Shown one piece after another: positions 13,301 through 28,025 of a stretch of DNA of 64,000 bases. How positions within the stretch are numbered: the stretch's first letter is position 1; every line of letters starts with the position of its first letter. This stretch comes from Tyto alba. Its lineage: Eukaryota; Chordata; Aves; Strigiformes; Tytonidae. Location of the stretch: positions 11,749,427-11,813,426 of the forward strand of contig NW_024881296.1 of assembly GCF_018691265.1 (NCBI RefSeq), in the 5' to 3' direction. The position numbers and the translations under genes are program-made. The notes under the pieces are model-generated. The model saw only the letters and a program-made list of their open reading frames with translations. It was not told the DNA's origin and ran no database searches.

Positions 13301-16300
13301 ATCACGTAGCAGAAAGTACAGTATTTCATATAAGGCAGCTATGAAGTTAGAAAACTAGCCAAGAATAAAAAGAATATGTGGCAAAAATAAAAGGCTAAAC
13401 TACCTTTCTGTTTTCCTTCTGTGCTCTACTCCACAAAAAATAAATTGATTCCATAGAAGGGAAAATCCAAAATCAAATGAATTGCGTAACTGTATGGATA
13501 ATGTTGGTTCATTCTCTCCTTTATTTGTTTTCAAACTGAATTCCAAGGCATGCGTTTTTACCTTTGTAGTTAGACCAGTTCTGTAAACGTAGATCCACTT
13601 TCTTGCAAGGTCTATTCTCTTCCAATTTGGGGAGCAAGAAGAAAAATACAAGAATCTGTCTAGATCTGTTATTGATGGAGCATATTTATGAATAAGTAAT
13701 ATTTGACCAAGCTGCCATGGGTCAGGATTTCACTAGACTATTTAAGTTTTCACTGAACTTAGTTGACAACTCTTGTAGGTACAAGGTTCAATTACAGCTT
13801 TGCTTTTCTGCATTTATTCTTCTTGCACTTGATTATAAGTTCGCTAAATAGAGAATTTCTTCTGTGGACAACCAGTGTCTAAAATGAGAAGCATTTAATT
13901 TAATAGAGCTGGCTCTTTTCTGTGCACATTTCCTGTTAAAGACCCAAATGATATGTGGAAATACAGCAAATATGGAGTAGTATCTTCAAGTAGGAGAAGA
14001 AAATCCTAGTCAATTGCTTTCCTTCTTTCAAGATGAGCCAGCCATGCCTTTGGTTCTTATCAAGTAGCAAAAAAAAAAAGCATATGGACAGTAGTTTGTA
14101 TAAAGTATAAGGCTCTTTTAAAATCCTCTTAATGAAACATAAATATAGAAGCTTCTAATAAGTTCGTTCCAAACATTTTTCCAAACTAAGTTCAGCATAT
14201 GGGATCTGGGTCTGTGAATTTTCTCTACAACTTCAGTTTTGGTGTTTACAGTTGGTATTACTGTTCTTTTTGCTGTAATGTGTGTGATCACTGTCCTGTC
14301 TGTGTGGTATTAATAATAATACATTTATGCAAATTTGCATGGGGCTTTTTGTTGTGGTAGCTTTTTGGGGATGATGGTGTTACATGTGTTTCAACTGTAT
14401 TTTTGGTAGCTAAAGTTAAAAAGAAGAGCCTACAGGACTGGCAGTTTGGGGCAGATGTGTGTCTATTCCTCAGGCATCAGTGGTTGTAAGTTAACTATAA
14501 AAATGTTACAACCATCTGTGTAACAAGACGGCAGAGTTCTGCTCTTGCCTGTTACTATAAATAAGAAGGAGATTTGTTTGACTTCATAGACATTGGATTT
14601 ATAAAGACTATATGTGTCAAATTGTAACTACGTGCCATGTTGCTGAGATGTGTCTGCAGCCAACTACCTGGGGTGTCTTCCCCTTCAGACATTCTAGTGT
14701 AGTGCAGCAACTGTGCAGAAATGTCTGTGTAGCACAACATGTGACAAATTATATTTGTTTTCTACCTATGGGGAAATGTATGATTCTTATGGATAGGCTT
14801 ATCTAGAAGAGTAGCTAAAATGGATTCTTAAATGGACCACTCAATGGGTTAGAGAGAAAATGTGGCATTCAGTTTGACAATGATTTTAAAGGTTTTTCCC
14901 ACTATTAAAATTATTCTTTGTTGTTGATACTAAGTGATAGTGTGTGTGAGATCATGTATGCATGAGAGAACACATATGTATGAGAATTGGGACATAACTA
15001 TATTGAGAATATACCAGTAGTTTCAAGTAACTGATGCATAAAATCAGAATAGCTGGTTTGCTGTCACTGTTACACTTTTGAATATAGATTTTGGATTTCT
15101 TTGGCAAATCTTCAGTAAAACAATTGATTAAAATTATTTTTTGATGACTGGAGCAATCAAGTTGCATTTAAAATTTTACATTTTGTGCCTAAAGCTCTTG
15201 TACAGGTTTTTTTTGTGTGTTTTCAAAAAATAATGTTGAGTGAAAGAACTCAGTTTTGATTATTGCCTAAAAGACCTTTATTTCTTTTCCAGCCAGTTCG
15301 TTCTTTGTTGAATATGTTGTTTTCCTTATTTTTATTGTACTGATAGGTTGGTATTTTTTTAAGTAACGAGGCAGTCATTACTATCTTTTTACTAGACCAA
15401 TCATCTGTTTTGAGATGCAATTACAGAATAAAAACACACTACATTGTGGCTTTTTAGTTTAAAATGCATTTTAAATTGAAAATAGAGATGAACATACGTA
15501 ATGTCCGTAACATCTTTGATATTAAAGTTGCCTCAGTGTTTAAAGAGCACTGTGTTTCACTTTTTCCTGAGCATCTCTATTCGTACCCATATATCTTTGG
15601 TGTGGTTTTGCTGTAACAGGATTGCTGGAACAACTGGAGACAGACTTGTTTGTATAGCCTTTCATGCAAGGAGTTTGTAAAAAGCTTTGTGGTCACTGTG
15701 TCCGGCATTGCGGTGCAGCCAGATAAAACTACTGGCTTTGTCCAGCATTTGGGGTTTTCACTATTACTTAATTTTGTATTACTATTTAATAGACTCACAT
15801 TTTAGGTTGAAAAATGTATACTCCAGAGAAGTACTATTAGGAAATAATCAACAGATGATGTGTGTACATATATATGCTTTACATCCTGTCAGTGTCTGAA
15901 AGTGTATTTGCTTTTGTTTAATGTTTGGGTGTTTGTACACAGTCCACATGCTCTGGAATAGAAGCTGGATGTTCAAAATCTCTCCCTCCCTTTTTCTCTC
16001 CAGTTCACTATTTGTCTACTTACTATATATGTTTGTCTATTCCCCCCTCCCTCACTTTAAATAGATGTGTATATATAAATGCATGTATTATTTATACTTT
16101 TATATGTAAAATATTCCCATTCTAAATAGTTAATAAATTATACAAAATTATATAAGCCCTCAAATACTGTTTTTAAAGATTTATTCCCCAACTACTTGAA
16201 CAGTAGACACATAAAGCAAAAATTATCTTAGTTACCTGAAAATGTATACCAAGAGTGAAATACAGAGTCTTCAGAAATTGCTGCAAAATAGTATGTGAAT

Positions 16301-16487
16301 AAGTTGTTAGACTTCTAAAGGAGCAATTGACAAGCAGAGGGAAATATCCCACCCAGTTTTCAAATGGATGTTTAGGAAACTTAATAATGTCCTGTAAGAT
16401 CTATTCTAGGTCACTGACTACTGTGTCCCTCTACTACAACTACCACTAAGTGTGTGTGTATATAAAATATATAAACTTATAAAGAGG

Positions 16488-16513
16488 TATATATATATAT
16501 AATATATATATAT
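16488..16513 (+). repeat. (TA)n microsatellite
   Basis: Imperfect TA dinucleotide run preceded by a short GT run at 16451-16458. Confidence 0.9.
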
Positions 16514-19500
16514 TCCATTGTGAATGTATTGAACTCCTTTGTAAAAATCATTGGGCCTCAATGCTCCAATTTGGAAAACTGTTTCCAGCACCCCTGATCT
16601 TCTGATTGGGATCCTTCTTGTTTTTGATCTGAATTTACTTGTGTTCAGCTTGTACCTACTTGTCTTTGATCCAAAATTTGGGTAACTAGTTCTTTTGTTC
16701 TGCTTTTATGTTACATGATAATGCAGATAATCGTAGGCAATGGTTGTATCTATTCAGTCCTACTTCTGATTAATAAGTAAAGCCTTCCTCTTTTGTTCTT
16801 CTTTTTGCAGTAAGCTCTTCATCACCCTCAGTTTTCTGATTGTTGATCTTTTTTGAATATAGGCAAACAAAACTGTCTACAGGGTTTTGGATGAGGACAA
16901 TTGATTATCCCAGACGATGGAATTAATGTATTTACTGAAAATTACTTGATCATGTTTGAAAATTCTATGATCATGTTTGCCTTTTTGACAGCTGCATAAT
17001 ATTGACAACTGATAATCCTCCTCTATAGAAGAAGTGCATCTGGGACCTCTTTCTCCCAAGTAAATTCAAGTTATTAGCAGAGAATTTTGCTATGAACTGA
17101 GAATTGCGTTACGTCCCTAGTGTAAGACTTTATACTATAAAATTTCATTCCGTGTCTGCTGTTCTGATCTTCTGAGTCATCTGTTTCTTTCTGTGCAGTA
17201 TCCCAGACCTTCTCTAAGCTGATGACATCTCTTAAGTTTATCAGCCCACTCCCACTTTTTGTGCTGAGTCATAATTCAAAATATTCAAAAATCTGTTTAA
17301 ACTCAAAGACATCCACTTATAATTCTTCCTCACCTTCAATTGTTCCTGTCAGCTGTGCTCTTTATTTTAGTCAGTTACTTATCAACAACAGCTTAGTTAA
17401 CGATTGCGGATGGGGTATGATATTTAATGTTTTGCTGAAGTTAATGTAGGTAAGAGTTATTGCATTTCCTTTCTCCAAAAATCAGTTGTTAAAGAATTTA
17501 GGATTGATGTGACAGAATCTGCTTGGTCTAACTTATGTTTCGTTTCTCATGTTTTCCATTTACCTTCATGTCCTTATATATTCTTTTTCCTTCAAAAATT
17601 GTTGTAGGCTTTTCATGCATTTGAGGTCATGTTCATCAGCTGATAATTATCTGAATTACCTTCTCTAAAGATTAGTTAATTCTGCATCTGTTTTAAATAC
17701 ATAAAAATATAGTCAATATGAGGAAAAAGGTGTAGAGGGGAGAGCGACAGTGTCTGTGTTCACTTTGCACATCAAGACAGATGGCCACCACAATTTAATT
17801 GTTTTAGAAACTGGAAAATAATATCTGTGAAAGCAGTACTGTAAACTGGGGACTAGTCGATACCTCAAAGAAAAGCTAGGTGAAAAAATAGCCAGGTTTA
17901 CTTGCTTCTGTGTTGAACAGCTATCAACACTCTGACTTAACACCCCCTCTGCTAAGCGTGTGGTAATTGTCCACTCCTGAGAATATCTTCTTCTCTACTG
18001 CTTTGATGTACTAAGCCTTCTCCAAAACAGACACGGGGATGGTTCTTATGCCGTCAACTTCTGGGAGTCAGAGCCTTCAGCTCACTAATAGTAAGCTTGT
18101 GTTCTTGTCTACCAGGAATGTAAAAAGCCCTGAAATATGTGTGACATAAAACAGCACAACATAAGGTTCCAGGCTGTTCTTGTTACTTTCTGTTGTCAGC
18201 ACAGTTGTTGGTTTTCAAATTTAAATGTTAATTTAGCATTAACGAAGAGTTTTTGATTCTCTCCTCTAAAATGGAGGTGGATAAAGGTGATGTCTTTGAC
18301 AGCTCAGCCCAGACTCTTCTTGATATGGCAAGATCTAGAAATGCTTGGCCCTGTGCAGATCATAACACTGATGCTGAAAAAGATGTGTATCATTGGACAG
18401 AAGTCTACCCATGGTTTTCCAGTGAAACCCTCCTACATTTGCTAGAAACCTGCAGCTCTTATAATTCGATGGTGGGTTGCTTCTGGTGGTGATATGTGAT
18501 CCTTCTGGTGTTAATCCAATTACCCCCTTGCCACCACCATATCTTCTTTGAAACATTTTTGCCTTCAGTGCCTGGCAGTAGCATCTCTGGTCTATGTTAG
18601 TAGTCATGGGCCAGTCTTCCTCACCGCTTTCCCCAGAGGTGTGAAATAAAAAGTGAGCAGGCTACATCAAAGTGCTCCATTGCTGGCTTGTTCATAAAAT
18701 CATAGTTGTTTAATGGCAAGAAATAGCACCAAAAAGCCTGTCACAGTTCATTTAAGTTATCTGCTAAAAGGTATCCAGAGCTAGAGAATAAAGGTTTCTG
18801 CCCAGGATAATAGCCTTTCCAGTGCAGTATAAACTCTGGAGGACAACCCCCCAAAGCTTCTCCTAGAATTATACATTTAACAATCTTTAGCAAGTCTGGT
18901 TTGTTTAGACCATCCAAAAAATTCCCGACTGTTATACTCACCTTGTTTTCTTTCTTCCATATTGTGTTGCATCTGCATTTTTAAAGTTCATTTTTCTGTA
19001 TTGTATTTGTGTAATATCCATGTGATATGTCAGAACATTAGAAAAAAAAAATGTTTTCAAATAGCCACTGGGAGACTAACACTATGCAGTAGTTCCGCAG
19101 CAAATATCTAGTTGGGATATTTAACAGTAATTGGGATCTTCCTATTGGGCCTTAAGTGAACTCCCAATAATAGTAAAATCTGACTATTAACCCATTTGGC
19201 AAACTACTTTAAGCAGTAGCAGATTTCCTTCCGGTTTTGATCTCTGTGTGTAACTCTGAGATTTTCAGACTAAGGCTATTTAAAACCCTCTGTTCCCATA
19301 TAGTGGGGAACTGAAAATGAAGACAGATGAATAACATTTAAACAGCTTTGCAAGTGTGTCATGAAAATTTACCAGCTCTGTAACAAAATCTAGGTACCTG
19401 CTTGCTTTCAAGGTTATGTTATAAGAGAAGGAGACCCCAAACTAATGACGATTTATGTTTTTAATATAATAAGTGAATAGATTTTTGCAAGGCTATTGGA

Positions 19501-20682
19501 AGGATGCTTTTTCCTGGTAACTTCAGTGTTTTGATTGCTTCCACAGGGTCCAGTCCTGCTCCTGTGGAAGTTGATATAAATGTGGATGCTCTCATTTTCC
19601 ATATATAAATCTAGCCTTGGTACGTTTTGTGCCAGTTGTAGTGCAACTGATGCTGCACTTAAAGGTGTTTTTTTTTTGTTTTCTATCTTTCAGACTAATT
19701 GGAAGTACTGTTGTTTATGTATTATGAAACTGAAGACTTGTTTTTCCACTAGTTTTGTTCTCTAAAACACAGATAGAATCTTCTTTTGCCTATAAACTAC
19801 CATTCTTTTCTGGAGCTCCAGTCATACTCATTATCCATTTCTGAGTACACCCTAAAAAAACTGCCATCCTAAAAAATAAAATACTAAAAAGTAGTTGTGT
19901 TTATTGTGCCTTGTGGTAGTGCTAACTGGTAGTAGTCTGATAGCAACAGGCATTGTGCTGGTTTCTGAAAATGCTGTCTTAAATGTATTATCCCTAAACT
20001 GGAACCCTCAGAAGTTGTAGTGAAATAGAGATTATGGAAGTGGCTATAGGAAAGGACAGTATGGTAAGACCTACTTAGCATCTGCGTTTATAGTGTACTC
20101 AAGCCAGTGTTATGTGTGCTCAGGGCTTCTCAGTTTGGTTCTGAAATAAAGTAGTGACAATGGAAAATACGAAAGAAATGTAAAAGGATAATGTATTATT
20201 CTGTGTTTGTTTAATTTGTTCTTTGTGAACAGTAAATTCATATATGGAGGGAAAGAAAGGGGTGGGGTGTGTGTGTGAAAAAGTTCTTTTTAACCTCAGA
20301 GATCCAGATTCCACCTTTAGTTATACATAAATACATCCTTGTCCCAAATATGATATCTCATTGCTTGGCACTTGATCCTAAATGGGCTTTAGAATTCTGA
20401 TTTGACTCGAGTCAAAGTTACTAAATACTTGCAGGTCTCCAGTTCCAAAATGGCTCAGTGGCATGGCTGAAATTACAGTAATCTTTTCCCAGCTTATATA
20501 AAGCGGTGTAATCTTTGAGTGCTACAGTAGCACTTCCCACACTACCAGTGATTTAGCCTTAGTTTTAGCTATGTGACTTGCATGTAGTCAAAAACAACTT
20601 TCAGGTTTTTGGGTTGTTTTTTTTTTCCCCTTGCTTGGATCACTTGAGTGGCTCACCTTTTATATATATATAATGAAATACA

Positions 20683-20724
20683 TGTGTGTGTGTGTATATG
20701 CTTATATATATAAACACACACACA
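20683..20724 (+). repeat. (TG)n-(TA)-(AC)n inverted microsatellite
   Basis: A TG run (20683-20695) and an AC run (20714-20724) flank a TA-rich loop of about 18 nt. The runs are mutually complementary, so this is a potential hairpin or cruciform. Confidence 0.85.
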
Positions 20725-23700
20725 GTTTCAGAACTAAAAAATGCTCATCAGTTGACACCAAGCACGGACAATAGCACAGAATAAGTGTTTGGAAGCATGT
20801 GATTTAAAAGCTTTTAACTTTTACCATTGTGAAGGCTGTTGTAATCTGCCGTGCCTTATCACACATGTTTTAGATGATGCAAATACTTGTGCTTCCCAAA
20901 TCAGTTTTATGAATAAAATGCACAAACAAGCTGAGCAGAGGCATATGTATCCTTGGGAAAGGGTTTTCATAGGCTGGTCAGAAATGGAATTTCTTCATTG
21001 ACTTTCTGTAATGTTAGCCGATGTCAATAAAATCCACAGGAAATGTGTCTAAAATTTTGTCCTTTTTACATTTCCATTTTTAATAGCAAGAAGACACTCC
21101 AGGCAGTGCATTTCTGGGGGATTATTACATTTCTCGGGTGGCTGAAGTCACTCACCCTTCAGCCTTGTGCCCCACAACACACCCGAGGCAAGCAATAATC
21201 CCCAGCAAGGCACTGCCTGTCTTATTTTATTGCTTAATTATTATACCTATTTAATGCTGCTTAGAACATTGTCAGCTGTTGAGAAAAGGTAATTATCACT
21301 AGTCAAATGAAAAACACTTTTTTGGCTGCCTTACGGATACACATTTTACTGGTACCTTGATACATAATGAAGCCTGATAGCAAAACTTTTGCTTGTCTCT
21401 TCTTCAAGCCACAGCTGTTTCCCTGCTAAATTCATCCCATCTGTCTCCCCTTCCGTAAGGCTGTAGGCAGTATAGCATAAGTACAGAAGCAGTTCAGTGC
21501 TATTTTGGATAAACATAGCTGAAATTTGAATCTTTGCCATTTGCAATGCACACATTTTGTTTTACTGCTGTAAAGAGAGCTGTCAAAATAAAAACTACAT
21601 GGATAATTTACTGAAATACAGTCAAATAAAGGGATGATCAAAGGGGAAAAATGAAGATATAATATAGGGTCACTCTTACATTCACGGTGTATTCTGAACA
21701 ATATAATTGTTGACCTCTTGACATTGCTGGGTTCAGAGAAATTGGTAGTGAATAACAAAAGTAGAAGTCACTGAATTAGAGTATAACATGAAGTTCAGAC
21801 TTCATTCTAAAAAGGTTAATTGTGGCAAGCAATTATTTCCGACAGTGCCCTGTTGAGATATCTGATCAAGGTATAGGTTTTTTGCTGATTTTAGAAGGAG
21901 TATATAATTGTGTAATACATCTGGGAAATGGAAACCAACATTTCTATATGTGACACTTTGTCTCTGAAAAGGGAAGGACACCATAATGATCACTGTGAGG
22001 CAATGGTCATCTACACCCTCCTTTACTCTTTGCAGTTTTAGTTGACAAGGAAAAATATATATTAAAGCAGAATACAGTCATCTTCGCTGAGTTTGTTGTT
22101 CTAAATTGGATTGATGGTTGGTTACTGAAGGCTCCTGTTTAAAATTCCAGACTTTCTGGAACAAAAGATCCAAATCCCAGTAAGGTCTGCTTGATAGTTC
22201 ACCTTTGACTTGAATAAATTGAGTACTGTGCAATATATAATATTTGAGAGTCTTTTGGACAAAACCCTTTTTTAAAAAGTCCTTTGTTCTGCTGAAGTGT
22301 TAGAAATCCTGTGGCACCTCTAGTAAGATTAGGGCTCTGGCCACTACATCTTGGATATATTTTCTTTTCCCTGCTCTATCGTGTTCTATGTAGCCCATCT
22401 AAGAGAAGACTATATTTCATCAGCACTGTGTCTGTATGGCTGGGAAATGCTTATGAGTCTTTTGTAGGAGAACCTCGGAAGCTGTTTCTAGGTTAACCCT
22501 GATGTGTATTTGAGGTAGTTCCATATTCTGTGAAAAGATAATTCTTGAAGGCTAGTTACTTCCAAATTCTTACTGTGTTAGGTAAAGGCGAACAAAGCCA
22601 TGTGTTTGTCCTAACCTAGAAGATGCTGCTTTGACAAAGAAAGAAATAGATTACGTAGTTAACATTAGTGGACAATTAAATGATTTCAATAGAAAATCAA
22701 TCTAAATGTTACAAGCTGGAAGTTCCTTTGGGAAAAGCACTTTGTGGAGTTCACTACTACTGAAATACTGATTTTGGTGTTCTCTTGAGGTAGAGAAGGG
22801 AAAAAAAGCATGTTAAGGTATTAGCTTCTTCGATATTTACAGGACTGTTTTCAATCTGTAACAAAAGAAGCAAAGCCTTTCATAATATTACTAAGAAAGG
22901 TACTGCTACCTGAAAAGCTTACACAGTGATTTTCATGTAAATACGTGTAAAATCAGTACTCTGGGGCAAGAACCAAGACTGCATTACTTCTTCACATTTA
23001 CAGGAATGTTAGAATTTCTCTCTCTTTATAGGCACTAAATTGAAATATATTCAAAGGTTGTGAAACATTATTTTTAGTTTTGTTCAGTAATATGAATATA
23101 AATAAGGATATAATCCAGGAGACTGAATGCTGATATTTAGTCCTTCTCTAACTAATCCAGAATCTGGTAACACAGCTACTGCACCAGAACTAGTACCCTC
23201 ATGTATCAGTTTAACGGAAGAAAGTCTCCACCATTTTACTCTTGATCTTGTCCAATTCTTCAAGGACTCTACCATACGTAAAGGCATCTCGCCTTCTGCT
23301 TCCCTTTGGGCTTGACTGAAACAGTAGTTGTATAGGCTTGTCTGAACACTTGCTAGGTCACCAGAGCATTGTAGTAAACATCCATGTACTAGGACCATCT
23401 TGGAACAATTGCTTTTGTGGTAAATATATTGTGATATTCTTGGAATATCAGCTAATGCCTGAGCTTGCCTTTTAAAATACTGCCTATGGCTTGATCATCG
23501 AGTTTTGTATACAACTGTGTAAATCACTTGCAGGAGAATGTTTAACATCTGATGGAACATGTGCATGTAGCAACTTAATGTTTCAAGAAACTTAATAATC
23601 TTCTCTTTTTTCACCCCTCTCCAAAAGGAAAGACTTACTCGTGTGCTGCATTACATATTGGAAATGGGTAGTCTGTTAGAATCATTTAGGTAGTTGCCAT

Positions 23701-26700
23701 AAGTTTGCCGGGGAGGCCTCTACCTTCATGTGTAATGGATTTGACAGATCCACTGCATTTTTTCCAAACATGATTCCAAAACTGCAAATATCTAAAGAAA
23801 AGTCCATTTTTACAAAGGGCTTTACCCTCTTACAGGGTTGGTGCAAATGAGAATTAGGGATGGAAGAATGGACAAGATCAAGAGCAAAATAAGTTACAGC
23901 GGTCATCTTTCCCATGTGCAAAGTATTAAGAAAGCTATCAATCTTCTGCTTTTCACGTATTTATTACACTTTATTTTTGCAGTCTGGAGTGCCTTACCAT
24001 AAATGCGTGTATTTGATGATGTGATCAAAAATCCAAGATTATGTGAATTGCAGGTGATCCTCCACCTATAGTGTTGCGTATGCTCCCATTGTTGGGACTG
24101 TTTATGGTGATCTGGATCTAATAAGTAGACTTCCTTTTGTCAGATCTAGCACTTCAAATACTCATTTGTTTTTGTCTGGCCATCATCTTTTTACTTACGT
24201 CCAGGATTTTTTTTCTGCCTGTGTGTTCTCAGATCAGACAGAAGACCCTATATTTCCACTCTTTCCTTCTGCATATTAGTGTAAGGACAAAAGGAAGAGA
24301 AGAAATGAGTCAGAGGGGGATCACATATTACCAGACAAAAAATCCATTAAGTAATATGGGAGAAGAAAAACACTTCTTTAAAGACAAAAGAAGAAAAATA
24401 CTTCATACAGTGCTGTTTTCTGTTCTTTTTTATTTAAATTTTCATGCTTTTCTTGAAGGTAATTTTACATATTCCATCTCTATGTGTAGAAGGACTGTTT
24501 CCTGATAAAAATGTTTTGAGGATTTCTGGATTTTCTGGGGAAAAAAAAATTTTTTTTTTTTTGAATGTACACAGTGAACAAAAACCTCCACTTGTTCAAA
24601 AATTTTAAGGCAACTTGTTTGCTCAATTGCTTTGTGAGTTTTAGAATGAAAACCAAAAGCCAATACAATGCAATCTTTACATAATATTATTACTTTTCAC
24701 TCTATCTTAGCTGTCTGCTCCCACTTTCAACTGCCTGTATTTTGGCAAATTTTAGACTTTGCTGTTGTTCTTATTGTTAGTGGTTAGATGTTCTGATTAG
24801 ATATAATTTGCAAGCTCCACTATTTGAAAGCAATTTTTTTTTTAATAGCAACATGATAAAAACTGAACAATACATCCCACCTATATGGTATATAAATGTT
24901 TTTCTTCTTTTTGCCTAGGTTCTCCCAAACAGAAATTACAGCAACTATTCTACGTGCTTTCAGGTCATCTATAAAACAAAAAGAAAATCCCTTTCAATCA
25001 GCAATAGTCCAAGGGCTTTTCCTATTAACAGTGCATGTACAAAGCTTACCTTATATTGTTGCGTTAAAATGTTTCCCTCTAAACTGTTCTTCTCTGAAAT
25101 GTCTCTGGACCCAGCACCGCTCCGTTCCGTTTGAGCCCCACCTGATGTACAGAAGCTACCCCAAACAAAGCTTTAAACAACAGGGACTATTTCTGCAAAA
25201 GCAGAGGTAAAACTTAATTCTGGTAAAAAGCAGAACTGGTTGGAGTCCTGATAGTTAAATTCATTATCAGAGCCCCCAGTTCCATTTCTGTCAAAGCAGT
25301 GTTACAAGATGAATGAGTGATCCTTCCCATGCTACTTTCTTTCCTTTTAATAATCAGTGGAACTTTGGTTGCTGGAGATGCCTGAATTTGTTCAGTCCCT
25401 TAAATACAACAGATAACTGTAGAACTGAGAACAAGAGTTACCTGAGATGTTAGTGCTATTTGTGTGAAAATATCATCTTTCTCTCCTATTAAGCTAATTT
25501 CTATTCATATTTTCAAATAGCACATTTGGGGATTCTTTCCTTTGCAATCTTTATGGAAAGGAATTTTTTTCCTAATACTTCAGTGACTTCCTGCATCAGA
25601 TTGGAGGGTAATGTTGCAGTCAGTAGTGTTTACATCAACAAATGTAAATTCAAATTAAATCTATTATTTAAATAGCATAATGGAAACACATGGTGCTTTG
25701 TAGTCATGTAATTAAAGAAGATCTGTGCCTCCAGGAGTTTATGATCTAAAGATCAAAACCAGTTCCACATGCAACAGACCTCTTCTAAATATCGGTGTAC
25801 AATTTGGGGATTTTGTCTTGCATCTACTTCAGCATAAATTTTACTCCTGAGCAGAGATTTCACCCAGACCAGTGCAGTACTGTTTGAGATGTAATGCATA
25901 AGTATTGTACTTGACACTTTGTGCAGGAGCAGTTAAATCTTAGCACAGAAAAGCTTGGTGTTTTGATGTCAAGATTTATACCTTGCTTATTTAACAATAA
26001 CACAGTGAGCTAAACTTTGTGGATGATACTAGTTTAGTTAGGAAAAAAAAAAAAAATCAAATTCTTATCTTTAACAAGGAGTATGATTAGCCTTGTTTTT
26101 TGTTTTTTGTTTTTTTTTTTTTTTCTCCTTTCCAGTTGTGAAAGTAATTTTGTGCAAAATTGCATTTGAGTTAAATTATTCACTCATCCTGGGGCCATAG
26201 CCTGTATTCACTTTCCAGCTGAGCCAACTAAAAATATGGGAAACAGACCAGCCTAGTATTCCATTGTTGCCTTATATAATGTGGTGTTTTGGAAATGATG
26301 ATGAAGGCAACCTGGATATTTCATGGATGAAATAGTAGATTCATAAACTGAAAGCTTTGCTTGCTATTTGTAATGGTGTTTTCTCCCTTCCTTTCAAAAC
26401 TCTGTGCTCACAAATCAGAGATGTTGCTTTTATTTAAAAAGAAAAGAGAAGGACAAAGAAAAAGAAAAAAAAAACAATTAAGCCTCTTTATCCTTTGAAG
26501 AAATCTTTGTCTGAATTGCTGGCTGAGTTCCCTCAAAAGGCCTGGACTCCTTCAAAACTTGGAACCAAGTTCAAATCCCAACTAGATAAGGTAGGGTACT
26601 TTGTTTAGTGTACCTTAAGTCCTAGTTTTCTCCCCGCAATATGCTATAAAAGGGTCTGGGTATAAACACATAGGTTGTTACTGTCAAGTGTGATGGTTTG

Positions 26701-28000
26701 GGATTTCTTCCAATTATCATCCTGATTAGAAACCTGAATTAAAAAGAATTTTTCATTTCTTTTGGGAGCGGGGAGCTAAATGAAGACCTGACTGTGAACC
26801 CTGTGACTCCTAGGTAGCTGCAAACCATTAAGCCCCATTGACGCTATAATGACTTAACTGCAAAATAATTCAGAAGCTCTGAGAAGCAACTTTTGCCTTC
26901 AACCTCCTTGCCTGAGGATTTTCCCTAAGTTAAGGTTAGCTTGGGCAGCACCTCACGTATTTTCATGTTTTGTTCCTTATTCCAGTGCTTTTTTTCTCAG
27001 TCGATAACACCACTTAGGTTTGCACAGCTTGGAGGTGCTACTCTGTTTGGTTTTCCTCAGTTATTTAAATCCATAAAACATGAGTTCTGGTCATTTCCTG
27101 ATCCTCTGAATGCTTTGAGTTCTGGCAGCTGTCAGAGACTTCTGAGCATTTTATTCTGAACTATGGCAGTTCTTCTCCAAGTGTTGTGTTTCAGTTTTAC
27201 CCATACTGTGGTACAGATCCTGACATTGCTGGTTTCAGGTCATCTGCATGCTGTGTGGAAACAATACTGTACTGATCTTTTCCAATGGTTTCTAAGACAA
27301 AGCTGTGAAGTGATTGCGTGTTATGAATGGCAGGCATTAATGAATGTTGACGCTTTTCTTCCAGACCTCTCAGAGCAAAATTTTTGTGCTTCCAGTATGG
27401 CTAGACACAAATCAGAGTAAAGTAATAGATCTTCCCAGAATGAGTGATAGTACAAGTCTTACCTTCTGCATGTTTGCAACTGTATTTCCTTTCTACTGCA
27501 CTACTTTTTCTTTTTAACTAAACTGTAACTTTATGAGCGAAATGAGCCTTTGGGTCATATGGTAGGTGGCTTCACACAAACTTTTACTACATGACAGGCT
27601 AACTTAGCAACCAAGATTTGTTTTCCACTTCTTCCTACTCATTGCTTTTGTCTTGTGCTGACATATTGGATTCTGTGCTGTACAAAAGGAAGCCCTAAAT
27701 GCCAACTAGTGTAGCATTGTGCTGGGACCTGTGCATTTGGATCTAGACTCAGATGATGGACTTGTGCTCAAAAACATTGAGTACTTGGCAATCCCAAATA
27801 CCAAGTTTCTTTTGTAACAGTTGAATCAGTGATAATCTCACAGTTCTAATGCAACACTGAAAAAAAAAAAAAAATAGAATCCTTTATCAGTTGGGGTACC
27901 TTAATAATTTCAGGATGCTTTGGGTGGAAGAATAAGCAAGAAGAATAAGATTTTCTAAGAGGCTGTAGCACTGGTAGTCTTGAACAAACAACCTTCCCCC

Positions 28001-28025
28001 AAAACAACAACAAAACAAAAAACCC
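28001..28025 (+). repeat. A-rich (AAC)-type tract
   Basis: A-rich stretch built of AAC and AAAAC units ending AAAAAACCCG. Comparable tracts occur at 38073-38130 and 53511-53559. Confidence 0.75.

Noticed and set aside
18253..18941. Cluster of open frames on both strands in the large intron
   Set aside because: Frames under 91 codons, mutually overlapping, without splice sites or known motifs.
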